Source: Myxococcales bacterium | GTDB taxonomy: Bacteria; Myxococcota; Myxococcia; Myxococcales; Myxococcaceae | Reading direction: 5' to 3' | NCBI GenBank assembly: GCA_020846875.1 | Contig: JADLDB010000074.1 | Coordinates: forward strand, 1-64,000 | DNA length: 64,000 bases | Part shown: positions 33,347-40,815 of the stretch, in pieces | How the letters are laid out: each line of letters opens with the position of its first letter | Numbering within the stretch: the stretch's first letter is position 1 | Program-made: the position numbers and the translations under genes | Notes under the pieces: generated by a model | What the model was told of the DNA's origin: nothing | Database searches by the model: none | Seen by the model: only the letters and a program-made list of their open reading frames with translations

Positions 33347-33577
33347 TCAGGGAAACGGCAGGCTCAGGGAGTAGAGGTACGTGTCGTAGTGGACCTGGTA
33401 GGCGTAGAGGAACATCTCCACCAGGCTCATGGGCGGGCGGTGTGAGGACGTGGACACGCGCGGCCCGGGGATGATGCGCACGGTGGCGGAGAGGACCAGT
33501 GCCACCACCAGCACCCAGTTGAGGATGGAGTACTCCACCATGGCCTGGCCGCGGGGAGCTCGTCGGGCGCGTCGCAT
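33347..33577 (-). CDS. Flp-type prepilin-like small protein
   Basis: 76 residues from the ATG at 33577; an in-frame ATG at 33616 would add 13. A short basic leader (MRRARRAPRG) is followed by QAMVEYSILNWVLVVALVL. The Gly before Gln, Glu at mature +5 and Tyr at +6 match the Tad/Flp type IVb prepilin rule (G|XXXXEY), where TadV-type peptidase cuts. A hydrophobic core of about 18 residues is followed by a ~45-residue tail (VRIIPGPRVSTSSHRPPMS, VHYDTYLYSLSLPFP) longer than in classical Flp. It is upstream of cpaB and downstream of the anti-sigma gene on the same strand. It may be the pilus subunit or a minor pilin. Confidence 0.72.
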   Translation of the reverse strand: MRRARRAPRGQAMVEYSILNWVLVVALVLSATVRIIPGPRVSTSSHRPPMSLVEMFLYAYQVHYDTYLYSLSLPFP

Positions 33578-33655
33578 CGGAAGAGAGTCTGCCACCGCTT
33601 CAGGAAGAACGCCCATCGGACGGGCGGCCGCGTCACCTTCCGGCGTCAGGGGCTT

Positions 33656-35497
33656 TCAGTAGGACGGGGCGCTGGAGGGCTTGGGCGGCTCCTTCGCTTC
33701 GGCAGGCGCGGATTCCTCGTAGTCGTAGCTGCGCTCGGTGGCGCGGGCCTTGGCCGGCGCGGGGGCCTTCTGCATCCGGTTCCGGCGCTGGGCCACCTGC
33801 TGCGCGGCGGAGGTGTTGGGGAACTCTTTCACCAGGGTCTCGCAGTAGCCCTCGGCGCGATCGTACTCGCCCATCGCCTCGTAGCCGTCGCACACCCGCT
33901 TCAAGGCCTCGAGCCGCTCGGAGCCGCGGGCGCCGGCGCCCAGCACCGCGAGGGCGAACTTCACCTCGCTCATCCGATCGTTGCGGTTGCCGGCGGAGCG
34001 CGCCGACTCCAGGTTCTTCTGGCGCAGCTCGGCCTGGGTACGCTCGGCGAACTTCGCGTCGCTGTCCACCGCCAGCTTGTCGGTGGAGCCCATCAGCGCG
34101 TCGTCTTCTTCGCCCTGCGAAGAGCGCGTCGAGGCGCTGGAAGACTGCCCCTTGGGCAGGCCCAGGCTGCCCTTGGTCTGCGGCGCGCCGGAGGCGACAG
34201 GGGCCGGCGCAGGGGACGGAGGAGGCTGCGCGGCCTGGGCGACCTGCTGCGGGGCCTGTTCCTCGCGGGCGGGCGCCTTGCTCTTCTTCCTCTCGCTGGC
34301 CGACTCCTTCTTGGCGCTCTCCTTCAGCTCCGCGGATCCGGCGCCCCCCACGACCGCGCCCGTCGGGGGCTGGGGAGCAGAGGCGCTGCCCGTGGAGCCG
34401 GTGCCCAAGCCGAAGCCGGGCGGCGTGGACCTCGAGCCCCACACGCTCTGCGTCCCCGGCATCTTCTGGTTCTTGGAGAGGTCCACCGGGGAGGAGTCGG
34501 GCTCGGGCGCGGGCTGCGCGGCGGGCGCCTCCTTCGGCGGCGGCTTCATGGCGCCCCGGTCCTTCGCAGGAGCCGGCGCGGCGGGGACCTGCGCCCCGCG
34601 CTGAGCGGCGTTGCTGAAGTCGTCGAGCTGCGCATCGGCCCTGGCTGTCTTCTCTTCGGGCATCGGCTCATCGGCCGGCTTCGCCTCGCGCTGGGACCTG
34701 GAGGCCTTCGATGCGGGCTTCGGCTTGGCCGGCGCGGGCGCCTTGCCACCGGCTTGATCCCCGCCGGAGGCCTCCCAGCCCTCGTTGGTCCGCGCGCCCA
34801 GCTTGGAGCGCATCGGCGCGTCGGCCTGCTTGTTGGCGTCTTCCAGCCGCTCGGTGGCCTTGCGCGTCTCCTCGTCGCGGGCGCCCAGTCCGCCTTGCCC
34901 GGCCGGCTCGGCGGCGGCGAGGGCCCCTTCCCCATCCGCCGTCGCTTCCCCCTTCGCCTTGTCCTCGCGGCGTTCACCGGCCTTCTTCTCGACCTGCTGC
35001 TTGGCCTCGAGGGTGCCCTGCCCTTCGGCCTGCTCCGCGGGCGCCTGGGCCACCGAGGCCGGTGCGGCCGCCACGCCGTCGGCCGCCTTCGCCGCCGTGG
35101 CTTCCTTCTCCTTCTGCATCTCGAGGGCGACCATTCCCGGATCGGGGTTGAACTCCTGCGACGCGCGCCAGGCCACCACGCCCACCAGCAACAGGGCCGA
35201 GGCCGAGGCGAGCGGCATCAGGTACCGCCGCCACCAGACGGACTGCTTCTTCGCGTCGGCGTTGCGCTTCGCCGTCTGCTCCGCGTAGGCCAGCAGCGAC
35301 TCGAGGCCGGCGTCGGGCGCGGGCGCGAGCGGCAGCGCGCTCATGGTGCTGCGGACGATGGTGATCTGCGAGAGCGCCTCGGTGCACCGCGCGCAGCCGC
35401 GCACGTGCGCGTCGACCGCTGCGGCCTCGGGGGCCGGCAGCTCGCCGTACGCGAACTCGAGGAGCTTGTCCTCGTATTGGTGCACCGCGGTCTTCAT
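33656..35497 (-). CDS. Very long zinc-finger anti-sigma factor
   Basis: 613 residues. Residues 1-60 are a ZAS/zf-HC2 anti-sigma domain with the HxxxCxxC signature (VDAHVRGCARCTEAL). A transmembrane helix is at ~100-120 (RRYLMPLASASALLLVGVVAW). Then comes ~370 residues of low-complexity Ala/Pro/Glu/Lys sequence, followed by a short helical/TPR-like C-terminal domain (DRMSEVKFALAVLGAGARGSE, AMGEYDRAEGYCETLVKEF). Most anti-sigma factors are 150-300 residues. It is six bases downstream of the ECF sigma gene on the same strand, so it presumably binds that sigma and releases it on an envelope signal. The long tail may span the periplasm. Confidence 0.9.
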   Translation of the reverse strand: MKTAVHQYEDKLLEFAYGELPAPEAAAVDAHVRGCARCTEALSQITIVRSTMSALPLAPAPDAGLESLLAYAEQTAKRNADAKKQSVWWRRYLMPLASASALLLVGVVAWRASQEFNPDPGMVALEMQKEKEATAAKAADGVAAAPASVAQAPAEQAEGQGTLEAKQQVEKKAGERREDKAKGEATADGEGALAAAEPAGQGGLGARDEETRKATERLEDANKQADAPMRSKLGARTNEGWEASGGDQAGGKAPAPAKPKPASKASRSQREAKPADEPMPEEKTARADAQLDDFSNAAQRGAQVPAAPAPAKDRGAMKPPPKEAPAAQPAPEPDSSPVDLSKNQKMPGTQSVWGSRSTPPGFGLGTGSTGSASAPQPPTGAVVGGAGSAELKESAKKESASERKKSKAPAREEQAPQQVAQAAQPPPSPAPAPVASGAPQTKGSLGLPKGQSSSASTRSSQGEEDDALMGSTDKLAVDSDAKFAERTQAELRQKNLESARSAGNRNDRMSEVKFALAVLGAGARGSERLEALKRVCDGYEAMGEYDRAEGYCETLVKEFPNTSAAQQVAQRRNRMQKAPAPAKARATERSYDYEESAPAEAKEPPKPSSAPSY

Positions 35498-35503
35498 GGC
35501 GAC

Positions 35504-36127
35504 CTACGCAACCGTCCTTCCTTCTCCGACAAGCTCACCATCCACACCCAGCTCCGCCAGCTTCTTTCTCAGCCCTTCCAGCGCGTACCTCATGCGGCTC
35601 TTCACCGTGTTCTCGTTCACCCCGGTGACCTCGGCGATCTCCTTGAAGCCGATGCCCTGGTACTCGCGCAACAGGAAGACCTCGCGCTGCTCCGGGGGCA
35701 GGCCGTCGATCGCCTTCATCAAGAGCGGCCGCAGCCGCACGTTGTGGGCCGCCCGATCAGGGGAGGCGCCGTCCTCGTCCGGCACCACTTCGCCCAGCGC
35801 TCGCCCTTCCCCGTCCTCCGACGTGGGCGCGTCGAGCGAGTCGGCTTTCCGGTAGCTCTCCTTTCGCGCGCTGTCCACGCAGAGGTTCCTCGCGATCGTG
35901 AAGACCCAGGTCGTGAACTTCGCCCGGGGCTGGTACTCGCCGCTGCTTCGCACCACTTTGAGCCACGTCTCCTGCAACACGTCCTCGGCCCGTTGCCGAT
36001 GTCCGACATACCGGAGGATGAAGTTGTAGACGCCCTGGCGGTGGCGCGTGACGAGCGTGCTGAACGCTCGGGCGTCACCCGACTTGAACGCGAGCATCAG
36101 CTGCTCGTCGGTCGTCCCAGGTCCCAA
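35504..36127 (-). CDS. ECF RNA polymerase sigma factor
   Basis: 207 residues from a TTG at 36127, which has GAGGA at about four bases spacing; no ATG gives a better N-terminus. Region 2 is present (DARAFSTLVTRHRQGVYNFI, RAEDVLQETWLKVVRSSGEY, KFTTWVFTIARNLCVDSARK) and region 4 (GLPPEQREVFLLREYQGIGF, IAEVTGVNENTVKSRMRYAL). The pair with the adjoining membrane anti-sigma suggests control by envelope stress. The next genes downstream are a prepilin-like gene and the Tad cluster, so this sigma may control them; no matching promoter motif was proven. An acidic loop (TSEDGEGRALGEVVPDEDGA) separates regions 2 and 4. Confidence 0.95.
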   Translation of the reverse strand: MGPGTTDEQLMLAFKSGDARAFSTLVTRHRQGVYNFILRYVGHRQRAEDVLQETWLKVVRSSGEYQPRAKFTTWVFTIARNLCVDSARKESYRKADSLDAPTSEDGEGRALGEVVPDEDGASPDRAAHNVRLRPLLMKAIDGLPPEQREVFLLREYQGIGFKEIAEVTGVNENTVKSRMRYALEGLRKKLAELGVDGELVGEGRTVA

Positions 36128-36178
36128 CGTTTCCTCTTCGTGTCGTACGGCGTTGAACGTGCGAGCTGCGCGGCTGAT

Positions 36179-36586
36179 CTACCTCCGCCCGTGCCGTCTG
36201 TAAGTCGCGAGAATGACAGGCACGGCTACCGCTGTCACCCCGAGAAGCTGGGCGAGCAGCAGCACCGGAAACGGCTTGTGGAGGTGAATGAACAAGCTGC
36301 GCCCAAGCCCCAGTCCCAGCAGCGCGCCGGTGAAGGTGCGCCAGGGGTTGGGGAAGCGGTGGGGGTGGAAGCGGCCGAAGGCCCAGTCCAGCGTGGCGGG
36401 GGCGATCAACGCGAGGCCCACCGGGAGATCCCACGGGTGCGAGAGCGGCGCGTCGAGCGCGAGCTCCAGCGCGAGGACGGCGAAGAGGATCGGGTAGGTG
36501 CCCAGGCAGCGCGCGCAGAGGTGGACGCCGCCCACGCGGTAGCAGCGATGGAGCTCGTCCGGGTGGTGGTGGCTCAGCCAGAACAC
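36179..36586 (-). CDS. DUF2085-family membrane protein
   Basis: 135 residues from a GTG at 36586 (MFWLSHHHPDELHRCYRVGG), seven bases after the upstream ATPase stop. The pattern H(x)nRCYRVGGVHLCARCLGTYP is the signature of DUF2085: His and a CxxC-like pair, probably metal-binding, next to membrane helices. About three to four hydrophobic segments follow (LFAVLALELALDAPL, PVGLALIAPATLDWAFG, and the C-terminal helix LLLAQLLGVTAVAVPVILATY). Function unknown. It is the last gene of the ABC transporter operon. Confidence 0.82.
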   Translation of the reverse strand: MFWLSHHHPDELHRCYRVGGVHLCARCLGTYPILFAVLALELALDAPLSHPWDLPVGLALIAPATLDWAFGRFHPHRFPNPWRTFTGALLGLGLGRSLFIHLHKPFPVLLLAQLLGVTAVAVPVILATYRRHGRR

Positions 36587-36593
36587 GCGCGCC

Positions 36594-37496
36594 TCACGGA
36601 TCCGTGACGAAGCAGGCGGCGCGGTGCTCGCCTTCGGGCAGCGCGGGGCGATCCTTCCGGCAGCGCTCGACGACGACTGGACAGCGGGGGTGGAAGGCAC
36701 AGCCCGGGGGCCAGTGCGCGGGAGAGGGCGGCTCGCCGGGAGTGCCTTCGAGCGCCTTCACCCGCGCCGCGCACAGGGCCCGGGTGTAGGGGTGAAGCGG
36801 TGAGCCCAGCACGCGCGAGGCCGGCCCGCGCTCCACGACGAGGCCCGCGTACATCACCGCCACCGAGTCGCAGAGGTGTGCCACCACGTCGAGATCGTGG
36901 GAGATGAAGACGAGCGTGAGCGCGCGGGTGCGGGCGATCGACTCCAGCAGGTTGAGCACCTGCGCCTGCACCGAGACGTCCAGCGCGGACACCGGCTCGT
37001 CGAGGATGAGCAGCTCCGGCTCGAGCGCCAGAGCCCGGGCGAGGTTGACGCGCTGACGCTGGCCGGCGGACAGCGTCCTGGGGAGGCGGCCCTTCACCTC
37101 GCGGGGGAGTTGCACCAGGTCGAGCAGCTCGTCGAGGTGCGCCTCCCGGGAGGCCGCCGTGCCGACGCGGTGGAGCTCGAGCGGCTCGCGCAGCGACGCG
37201 GCCACCGTCATCCGCGGGTCGAGCGCGCTGCCCGCGTCCTGGAAGACGGGCTGCAAGCGCCGGCGGAGCGTCGCCTTGGCGCCGTGGACCGGCTGGCCGT
37301 CGAAGTGGATGGCGCCCGCGGCGAGCGGCTCGAGGCCCAGCATCGCGCGCGCCAGCGAGGACTTCCCGCAGCCCGACTCGCCCACCAGGCCCAGCCGCTC
37401 GCCCTTGTTCACCGTGAGGCTCACGCCGCGCACCGCCTCCACCGTCGTGCCGCGAGCGCGGTAGTGGACGTGGGCGCCTTCGACGCCGAGGAGCAT
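36594..37496 (-). CDS. dppF: Dipeptide/oligopeptide ABC transporter ATPase (DppF/OppF type)
   Basis: 300 residues. Walker A GESGCGKSSL (~40), the signature LSAGQRQRVNLARALA, Walker B ELLILDEPVSALDV, the H-loop ISHDLDVV and the oligopeptide C-terminal extension with Cys motifs (CAFHPRCPVVVERCRKDRP) are all visible. With the other ATPase it powers import of small peptides or related solutes. It is one base from the end of the preceding ATPase gene and followed by a DUF2085 gene. Confidence 0.93.
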   Translation of the reverse strand: MLLGVEGAHVHYRARGTTVEAVRGVSLTVNKGERLGLVGESGCGKSSLARAMLGLEPLAAGAIHFDGQPVHGAKATLRRRLQPVFQDAGSALDPRMTVAASLREPLELHRVGTAASREAHLDELLDLVQLPREVKGRLPRTLSAGQRQRVNLARALALEPELLILDEPVSALDVSVQAQVLNLLESIARTRALTLVFISHDLDVVAHLCDSVAVMYAGLVVERGPASRVLGSPLHPYTRALCAARVKALEGTPGEPPSPAHWPPGCAFHPRCPVVVERCRKDRPALPEGEHRAACFVTDP

Positions 37497-37497
37497 G

Positions 37498-38445
37498 TCA
37501 GCGCCGCCCTTCTCCCCCGAGGGGGAAGTGACAGGCGCAGCCGTCCACCAGCGCGGGCACCTCGATGCGGCAGCGGGCTTCGGCCCGGGGGCAGCGCGGG
37601 TGAAAGCGGCAGCCGGGCACCACGTCGTTGGGGCCGGGGACGACGCCGCCGATCGCCTCCAGCGCGCCGCCGCGGTGCTCTGGAGCCGGACGGGCCGCCA
37701 GGAGCGCGTGGGTGTAGGGGTGCCGCGGCCGGGCGAACACCTGCGCCACCGGCCCCTGCTCCACCAGCCGGCCCGCGTAGAGCACTGACACGTCGCGGCA
37801 CACCTCCCTCACCGCCCAGAGATCGTGGGAGATGAGCAGCACGGCCAGCTTCCGCCGCTCGGCGAGGCCGCGGATCAGCGCCAGCACCACGCCCTTCATC
37901 GACGCGTCCAGCGCGGTGGTGGGCTCGTCGGCGATGAGCAGCGCCGGCTCGCACGCCAGGGCCGCGGCCAACAGCACCCGCTGCCGCTGCCCACCGGAGA
38001 GCTGGTGCGGGTAGGCGTGGAAGCGGGAGGCCGGCTCGGGCAGCCCCACCTCCTCCAGGAGCGCCACCGCGCGGCTGCGGAGCTCGCCCTTCGTGACGGC
38101 GCGGTGCACCTCCAGCGTCTCGGTCAGGTGCGCGCCCACGGTGAGCACGGGGTTCAAGGCGGCCAGCGGCTCCTGCAGCATCATCGCCACCGTGCGCCCG
38201 CGCGCGCGCTCCAGGGCCGCGGCGCCCAGGGCGATCAGATCGACGGTCCCCACCAGCGCGCTGCCTCGCACCTTCGCGCCTTCGGGGAGCAGCCGCAGCA
38301 GGGCGTTGGCGGCGGTCGTCTTCCCGCTCCCGGACTCGCCCACCAGCGCGTGCAGCGCACCGGCCTCGATGGACAAGGACAGCCCGTCGAGCAGCTTCGC
38401 GCCGTCCAACTCCACGCCCAGGCCGCGCACCTCGACGGCGCTCAT
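37498..38445 (-). CDS. dppD: Dipeptide/oligopeptide ABC transporter ATPase (DppD/OppD type)
   Basis: 315 residues. Walker A GESGSGKTTAANALL (~36-50), signature LSGGQRQRVLLAAALA, Walker B ALLIADEPTTALDA, H-loop ISHDLWAVREVC, and the oligopeptide C-terminal extension (CRFHPRCPRAEARCRIEVPA) are visible. The ATG overlaps the stop of the large MshEN gene (ATGA), which ties the transporter to it. Membrane subunits are encoded upstream beyond the two MshEN genes. Confidence 0.93.
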   Translation of the reverse strand: MSAVEVRGLGVELDGAKLLDGLSLSIEAGALHALVGESGSGKTTAANALLRLLPEGAKVRGSALVGTVDLIALGAAALERARGRTVAMMLQEPLAALNPVLTVGAHLTETLEVHRAVTKGELRSRAVALLEEVGLPEPASRFHAYPHQLSGGQRQRVLLAAALACEPALLIADEPTTALDASMKGVVLALIRGLAERRKLAVLLISHDLWAVREVCRDVSVLYAGRLVEQGPVAQVFARPRHPYTHALLAARPAPEHRGGALEAIGGVVPGPNDVVPGCRFHPRCPRAEARCRIEVPALVDGCACHFPLGGEGRR

Positions 38446-40013
38446 GGCTTCTTGCGCTCGAGCGCCTCGAGCACGTCCTCTTCGGTGAGGATGCCCTTGC
38501 GGATCAGCGCGCGCGCCACGCCGGTGATCAGCTTGGACGGCGCAAGGGTCTCCAGCTCGCCGGTCCAGGGATCGACCGCCGTCTCCTCGGTGAGCGTCTG
38601 CGCGGGTGCCGCGTCACCCTGCAGCCAGTCCGGAAGCTCGAGCCCGCCCACCTTCTTCTCGGCAGCCTTCGGTAGAGGCTTGTCCGCCGGCTTCGCTTCT
38701 CGCGCCGGGTGCTCGGGCTCGACGAACAACTGCTCCAGCACGGACTGCCCGCGGGGCGCGTAGGTGTCGTCGCGCAGGGGTGGCACGGGCTCCCCCTGAG
38801 GCAGCGCGGCGATCAGCTCGTCGATGCCGGGCCCCGCGACCGCGAGGGGCGCCGCGCTGGCGTCGGCCGCGACCGGTGCGTGCTTCCCCGTCGCGCCGGT
38901 GGACGCGGGCGGGTGCTTGCCGGTGGCGCCGGTGGCCTGGACCGGAGCGGGTTTTCCGGTCGCCCCGCTGGCGGGCGCGCCGACCGGCGGGTGCTTGCCC
39001 GTCGCGCCTCTGGCGGCGGGCGCGGCCGGGTGCTTGCCCGTCGCGCCGGAGGAGCCAGGCGAGACCGCCGGCTGCTTGCCGGCGGCCCCTTTGGCAGCGG
39101 AGTCGACGGGCGGGAGGTTCCCCGACGCGCCGGCGGCGACAGTCGGGACCGCCACCGCCGCGTGCCTTCCGCTGGCAGCCGCCGGAGCCGGCGCGGGCAC
39201 AGGAGAGCTGGTCGACAATGGCGCGACCACCGGCGGGGGCGCGATCGGCTCGGGGCTCGGGGCGGCGACCTTCGCCTCGAAGAAGAGCTCGTCCTCGCCG
39301 TCGTCGGCGGTGGTGGCGGCCGGCGAGGCGCCCGCGCCGTCAGGCGGCAGCTCGGCCTCGGTGGTGAGGTCCAGCACCTCACCCTCCGCCGGCTCCTCCA
39401 CCTTGAGCTCGAACATGCCCGAGGGGCTGGCCGCGGGGGGCGCTTCGGCTCCGTCGAGGTTGAGATCGCCAAAGAGCGCGCTCTCGGTGGCCTCCGGCGC
39501 GGCGGCGGCGTCCTCCGTCACCTCGAGATCCAGCGCGCCGAAGAGCTCTTCCGCGTTGGCCCCCCCTTCGAACGGAGAGGGCCGGGCCAGGGGCAGCTCC
39601 CCGGACAGCGCGCTGTGCAGGGCGTCGATCTCGTCTCCGGCCGCGGCGAACACCTTCACCTGCGGCCAGTTCTTCTGGAGCCAGGCCAGCGCGTCGCTGT
39701 TGGCGAGATCGGCCATGGCGATGGACAGCGCGGTCCCCTCGACGCGGATCGGCACCAGGCGGTGGCGGCGCTGGAACTCGAGCGGCACGGCCTCCAGCAC
39801 CGCGGTCGCCAGCGGGGGCAGCGTCGTGTACGGCACGCCGTATTGCTCGGCGAGCGCCTGGGCGAGCTGGGTGGGGGTCAACTTCCCCTGGGCGACCAGC
39901 AGATCGCCCAGGCGGCTGGGCTCGCCGGCGCTCTGATCGCTGAGCGCGCCGGCGATGTCCGCGGGAGAGACGGCGCCCGAGGACAGGAGGATCTCGCCCA
40001 GCTTTCGCCGCAT
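38442..40013 (-). CDS. MshEN-domain protein with long repeat linker (523 aa)
   Basis: Starts at the ATG at 40013, with GAGG five bases upstream; a GTG two codons earlier is possible. Residues ~3-65 hold two motifs of the MshEN type: KLGEILLSSGAVSPADIAGA and RLGDLLVAQGKLTPTQLAQA, each keeping the Gly at position ten. In Vibrio MshE this domain binds c-di-GMP. The GspE N-terminal fold continues to ~140. The middle (~150-430) is disordered and acidic, then Ala/Pro/Ser-rich, containing at least seven GATGKHPPV-like units. The C-terminus has LPDWLQGD and a second short GspE-N-like helical segment (KLITGVARALIRKGILTEED). No ATPase domain is present, so it is not a secretion motor. It lies between the permease and ATPase genes of an ABC transporter and overlaps dppD by four bases. 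Confidence 0.82.
   Translation of the reverse strand: MRRKLGEILLSSGAVSPADIAGALSDQSAGEPSRLGDLLVAQGKLTPTQLAQALAEQYGVPYTTLPPLATAVLEAVPLEFQRRHRLVPIRVEGTALSIAMADLANSDALAWLQKNWPQVKVFAAAGDEIDALHSALSGELPLARPSPFEGGANAEELFGALDLEVTEDAAAAPEATESALFGDLNLDGAEAPPAASPSGMFELKVEEPAEGEVLDLTTEAELPPDGAGASPAATTADDGEDELFFEAKVAAPSPEPIAPPPVVAPLSTSSPVPAPAPAAASGRHAAVAVPTVAAGASGNLPPVDSAAKGAAGKQPAVSPGSSGATGKHPAAPAARGATGKHPPVGAPASGATGKPAPVQATGATGKHPPASTGATGKHAPVAADASAAPLAVAGPGIDELIAALPQGEPVPPLRDDTYAPRGQSVLEQLFVEPEHPAREAKPADKPLPKAAEKKVGGLELPDWLQGDAAPAQTLTEETAVDPWTGELETLAPSKLITGVARALIRKGILTEEDVLEALERKKP
38875..39140 (-). repeat. GATGKHPPV-type degenerate repeats in the MshEN linker
   Basis: In the protein, GASGNLPPV, GAAGKQPAV, GATGKHPAA, GATGKHPPV, GATGKPAPV, GATGKHPPA and GATGKHAPV occur in order at 13-17 residue spacing. 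At DNA level the shared unit is about 20 bases in variable spacing. It is a coding repeat and not a CRISPR array. Confidence 0.75.
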
Positions 40014-40028
40014 CGCCACCTCGCCTGG

Positions 40029-40793
40029 CTACCGCCGCACCTTCGCCAGGTACTCCTCACGCGTGAAGACGCCCTTCTCGATGAGCAGCTCCACCATGCC
40101 CTTGAGCGCGGCCACTTCCTTTCGCTGCGCGTCCTCGATGGCGCGGAGCATCTCGGAAGGTGAGCGCCCGGTGAGCGCCGACGGCTCGGGCACCGGCGGC
40201 ACGCGCTGCGGCGGAGGCGCCGCCGGCAGGTTGGCGCCGCTGGCCTTGCGCTCGGCCTCGCGCTTCTTCGCGAGGTCCTCGGCGGACTTGATGACGGTGT
40301 TGCCCTGCGCGTCGACCAGCTTGAAGCTGCTCTCGACGTCGCCTTCCACTTCCGCCTCGCCCTCGTAGAAGCGCGAGAAGGCCCGGGCGATCGCCTGCCG
40401 CCCCGCGAACTGCGGGATGATCTTGCAGCGCGACACCGAGCGCAGCGTGTCGAGGTGCTTGATGTTCTGCGGCTCGGCCATCGCCACCACCAGCGTCTTG
40501 CCTTCGTCCCGCAGTTGCAGCGGCAGCGCCACCAGATCGCGCGCCACGTCCGCCGGCACCCTCGAGCGCACGTGCGGGGCGATCCCCTGCACCGTCTCCA
40601 GGTTCACCGCAGGCACGTTGAGCTGCTTGGACAGCGCCTTCACCAGCATCTCCTCGGTGAGGATGTTCATCCGCACCAGGATCTCGCCCAGCTTCCCGCC
40701 CCACCGCTGCTGCTCGTGGAGCGCGGCCTTCAACTGGCTCTCGGTGATGACTCTCGCTTTGACCAGCAGATCGCCGAGGCGGATGGAAGGCAT
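40029..40793 (-). CDS. MshEN-domain protein (254 aa)
   Basis: Starts at the ATG at 40793; a GTG two codons earlier is also in frame. Two MshEN-type motifs: RLGDLLVKARVITESQLKAA and KLGEILVRMNILTEEMLVKA, separated by exactly five residues as in known MshEN domains. In both, the tenth position is Arg or Asn instead of Gly, so c-di-GMP binding may be lost. The GspE N-terminal fold continues to ~140 (VPAVNLETVQGIAPHVRSRV, LVVAMAEPQNIKHLDTLRSV). A Pro-rich linker and a helical end follow (GRSPSEMLRAIEDAQRKEV). No ATPase domain. The gene is 22 bases after the dppC stop and nine before the larger MshEN gene. It probably arose as a paralogue of its neighbour. Confidence 0.85.
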   Translation of the reverse strand: MPSIRLGDLLVKARVITESQLKAALHEQQRWGGKLGEILVRMNILTEEMLVKALSKQLNVPAVNLETVQGIAPHVRSRVPADVARDLVALPLQLRDEGKTLVVAMAEPQNIKHLDTLRSVSRCKIIPQFAGRQAIARAFSRFYEGEAEVEGDVESSFKLVDAQGNTVIKSAEDLAKKREAERKASGANLPAAPPPQRVPPVPEPSALTGRSPSEMLRAIEDAQRKEVAALKGMVELLIEKGVFTREEYLAKVRR

Positions 40794-40804
40794 GACCACT
40801 CGTG

Positions 40805-40810
40805 ATTCTA
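40805..40810 (-). promoter_or_regulatory. Candidate -10 box upstream of the MshEN gene
   Basis: TAGAAT in the 10-mer CGCTAGAATC, identical to that before sgmT, lies 11 bases from the ATG at 40793, in the short gap after dppC. No good -35 is visible. If active, the MshEN genes and ATPases could be expressed apart from the permeases. Confidence 0.25.
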
Positions 40811-40815
40811 GCGAC

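Noticed and set aside
38875-39140. Possible CRISPR or minisatellite array
   Set aside because: The repeats are in frame, vary in sequence and spacing, and encode GATGKHPPV-like units; there are no uniform repeats or spacers.
38442-40019. GTG at 40019 as the start of the large MshEN gene
   Set aside because: The ATG at 40013 has a better GAGG spacing; two extra residues would not change the product.
40029-40793. Type II/IV secretion ATPase (GspE/PilB)
   Set aside because: Only the N-terminal MshEN/GspE-N domain is present; Walker motifs and the ATPase core are missing.
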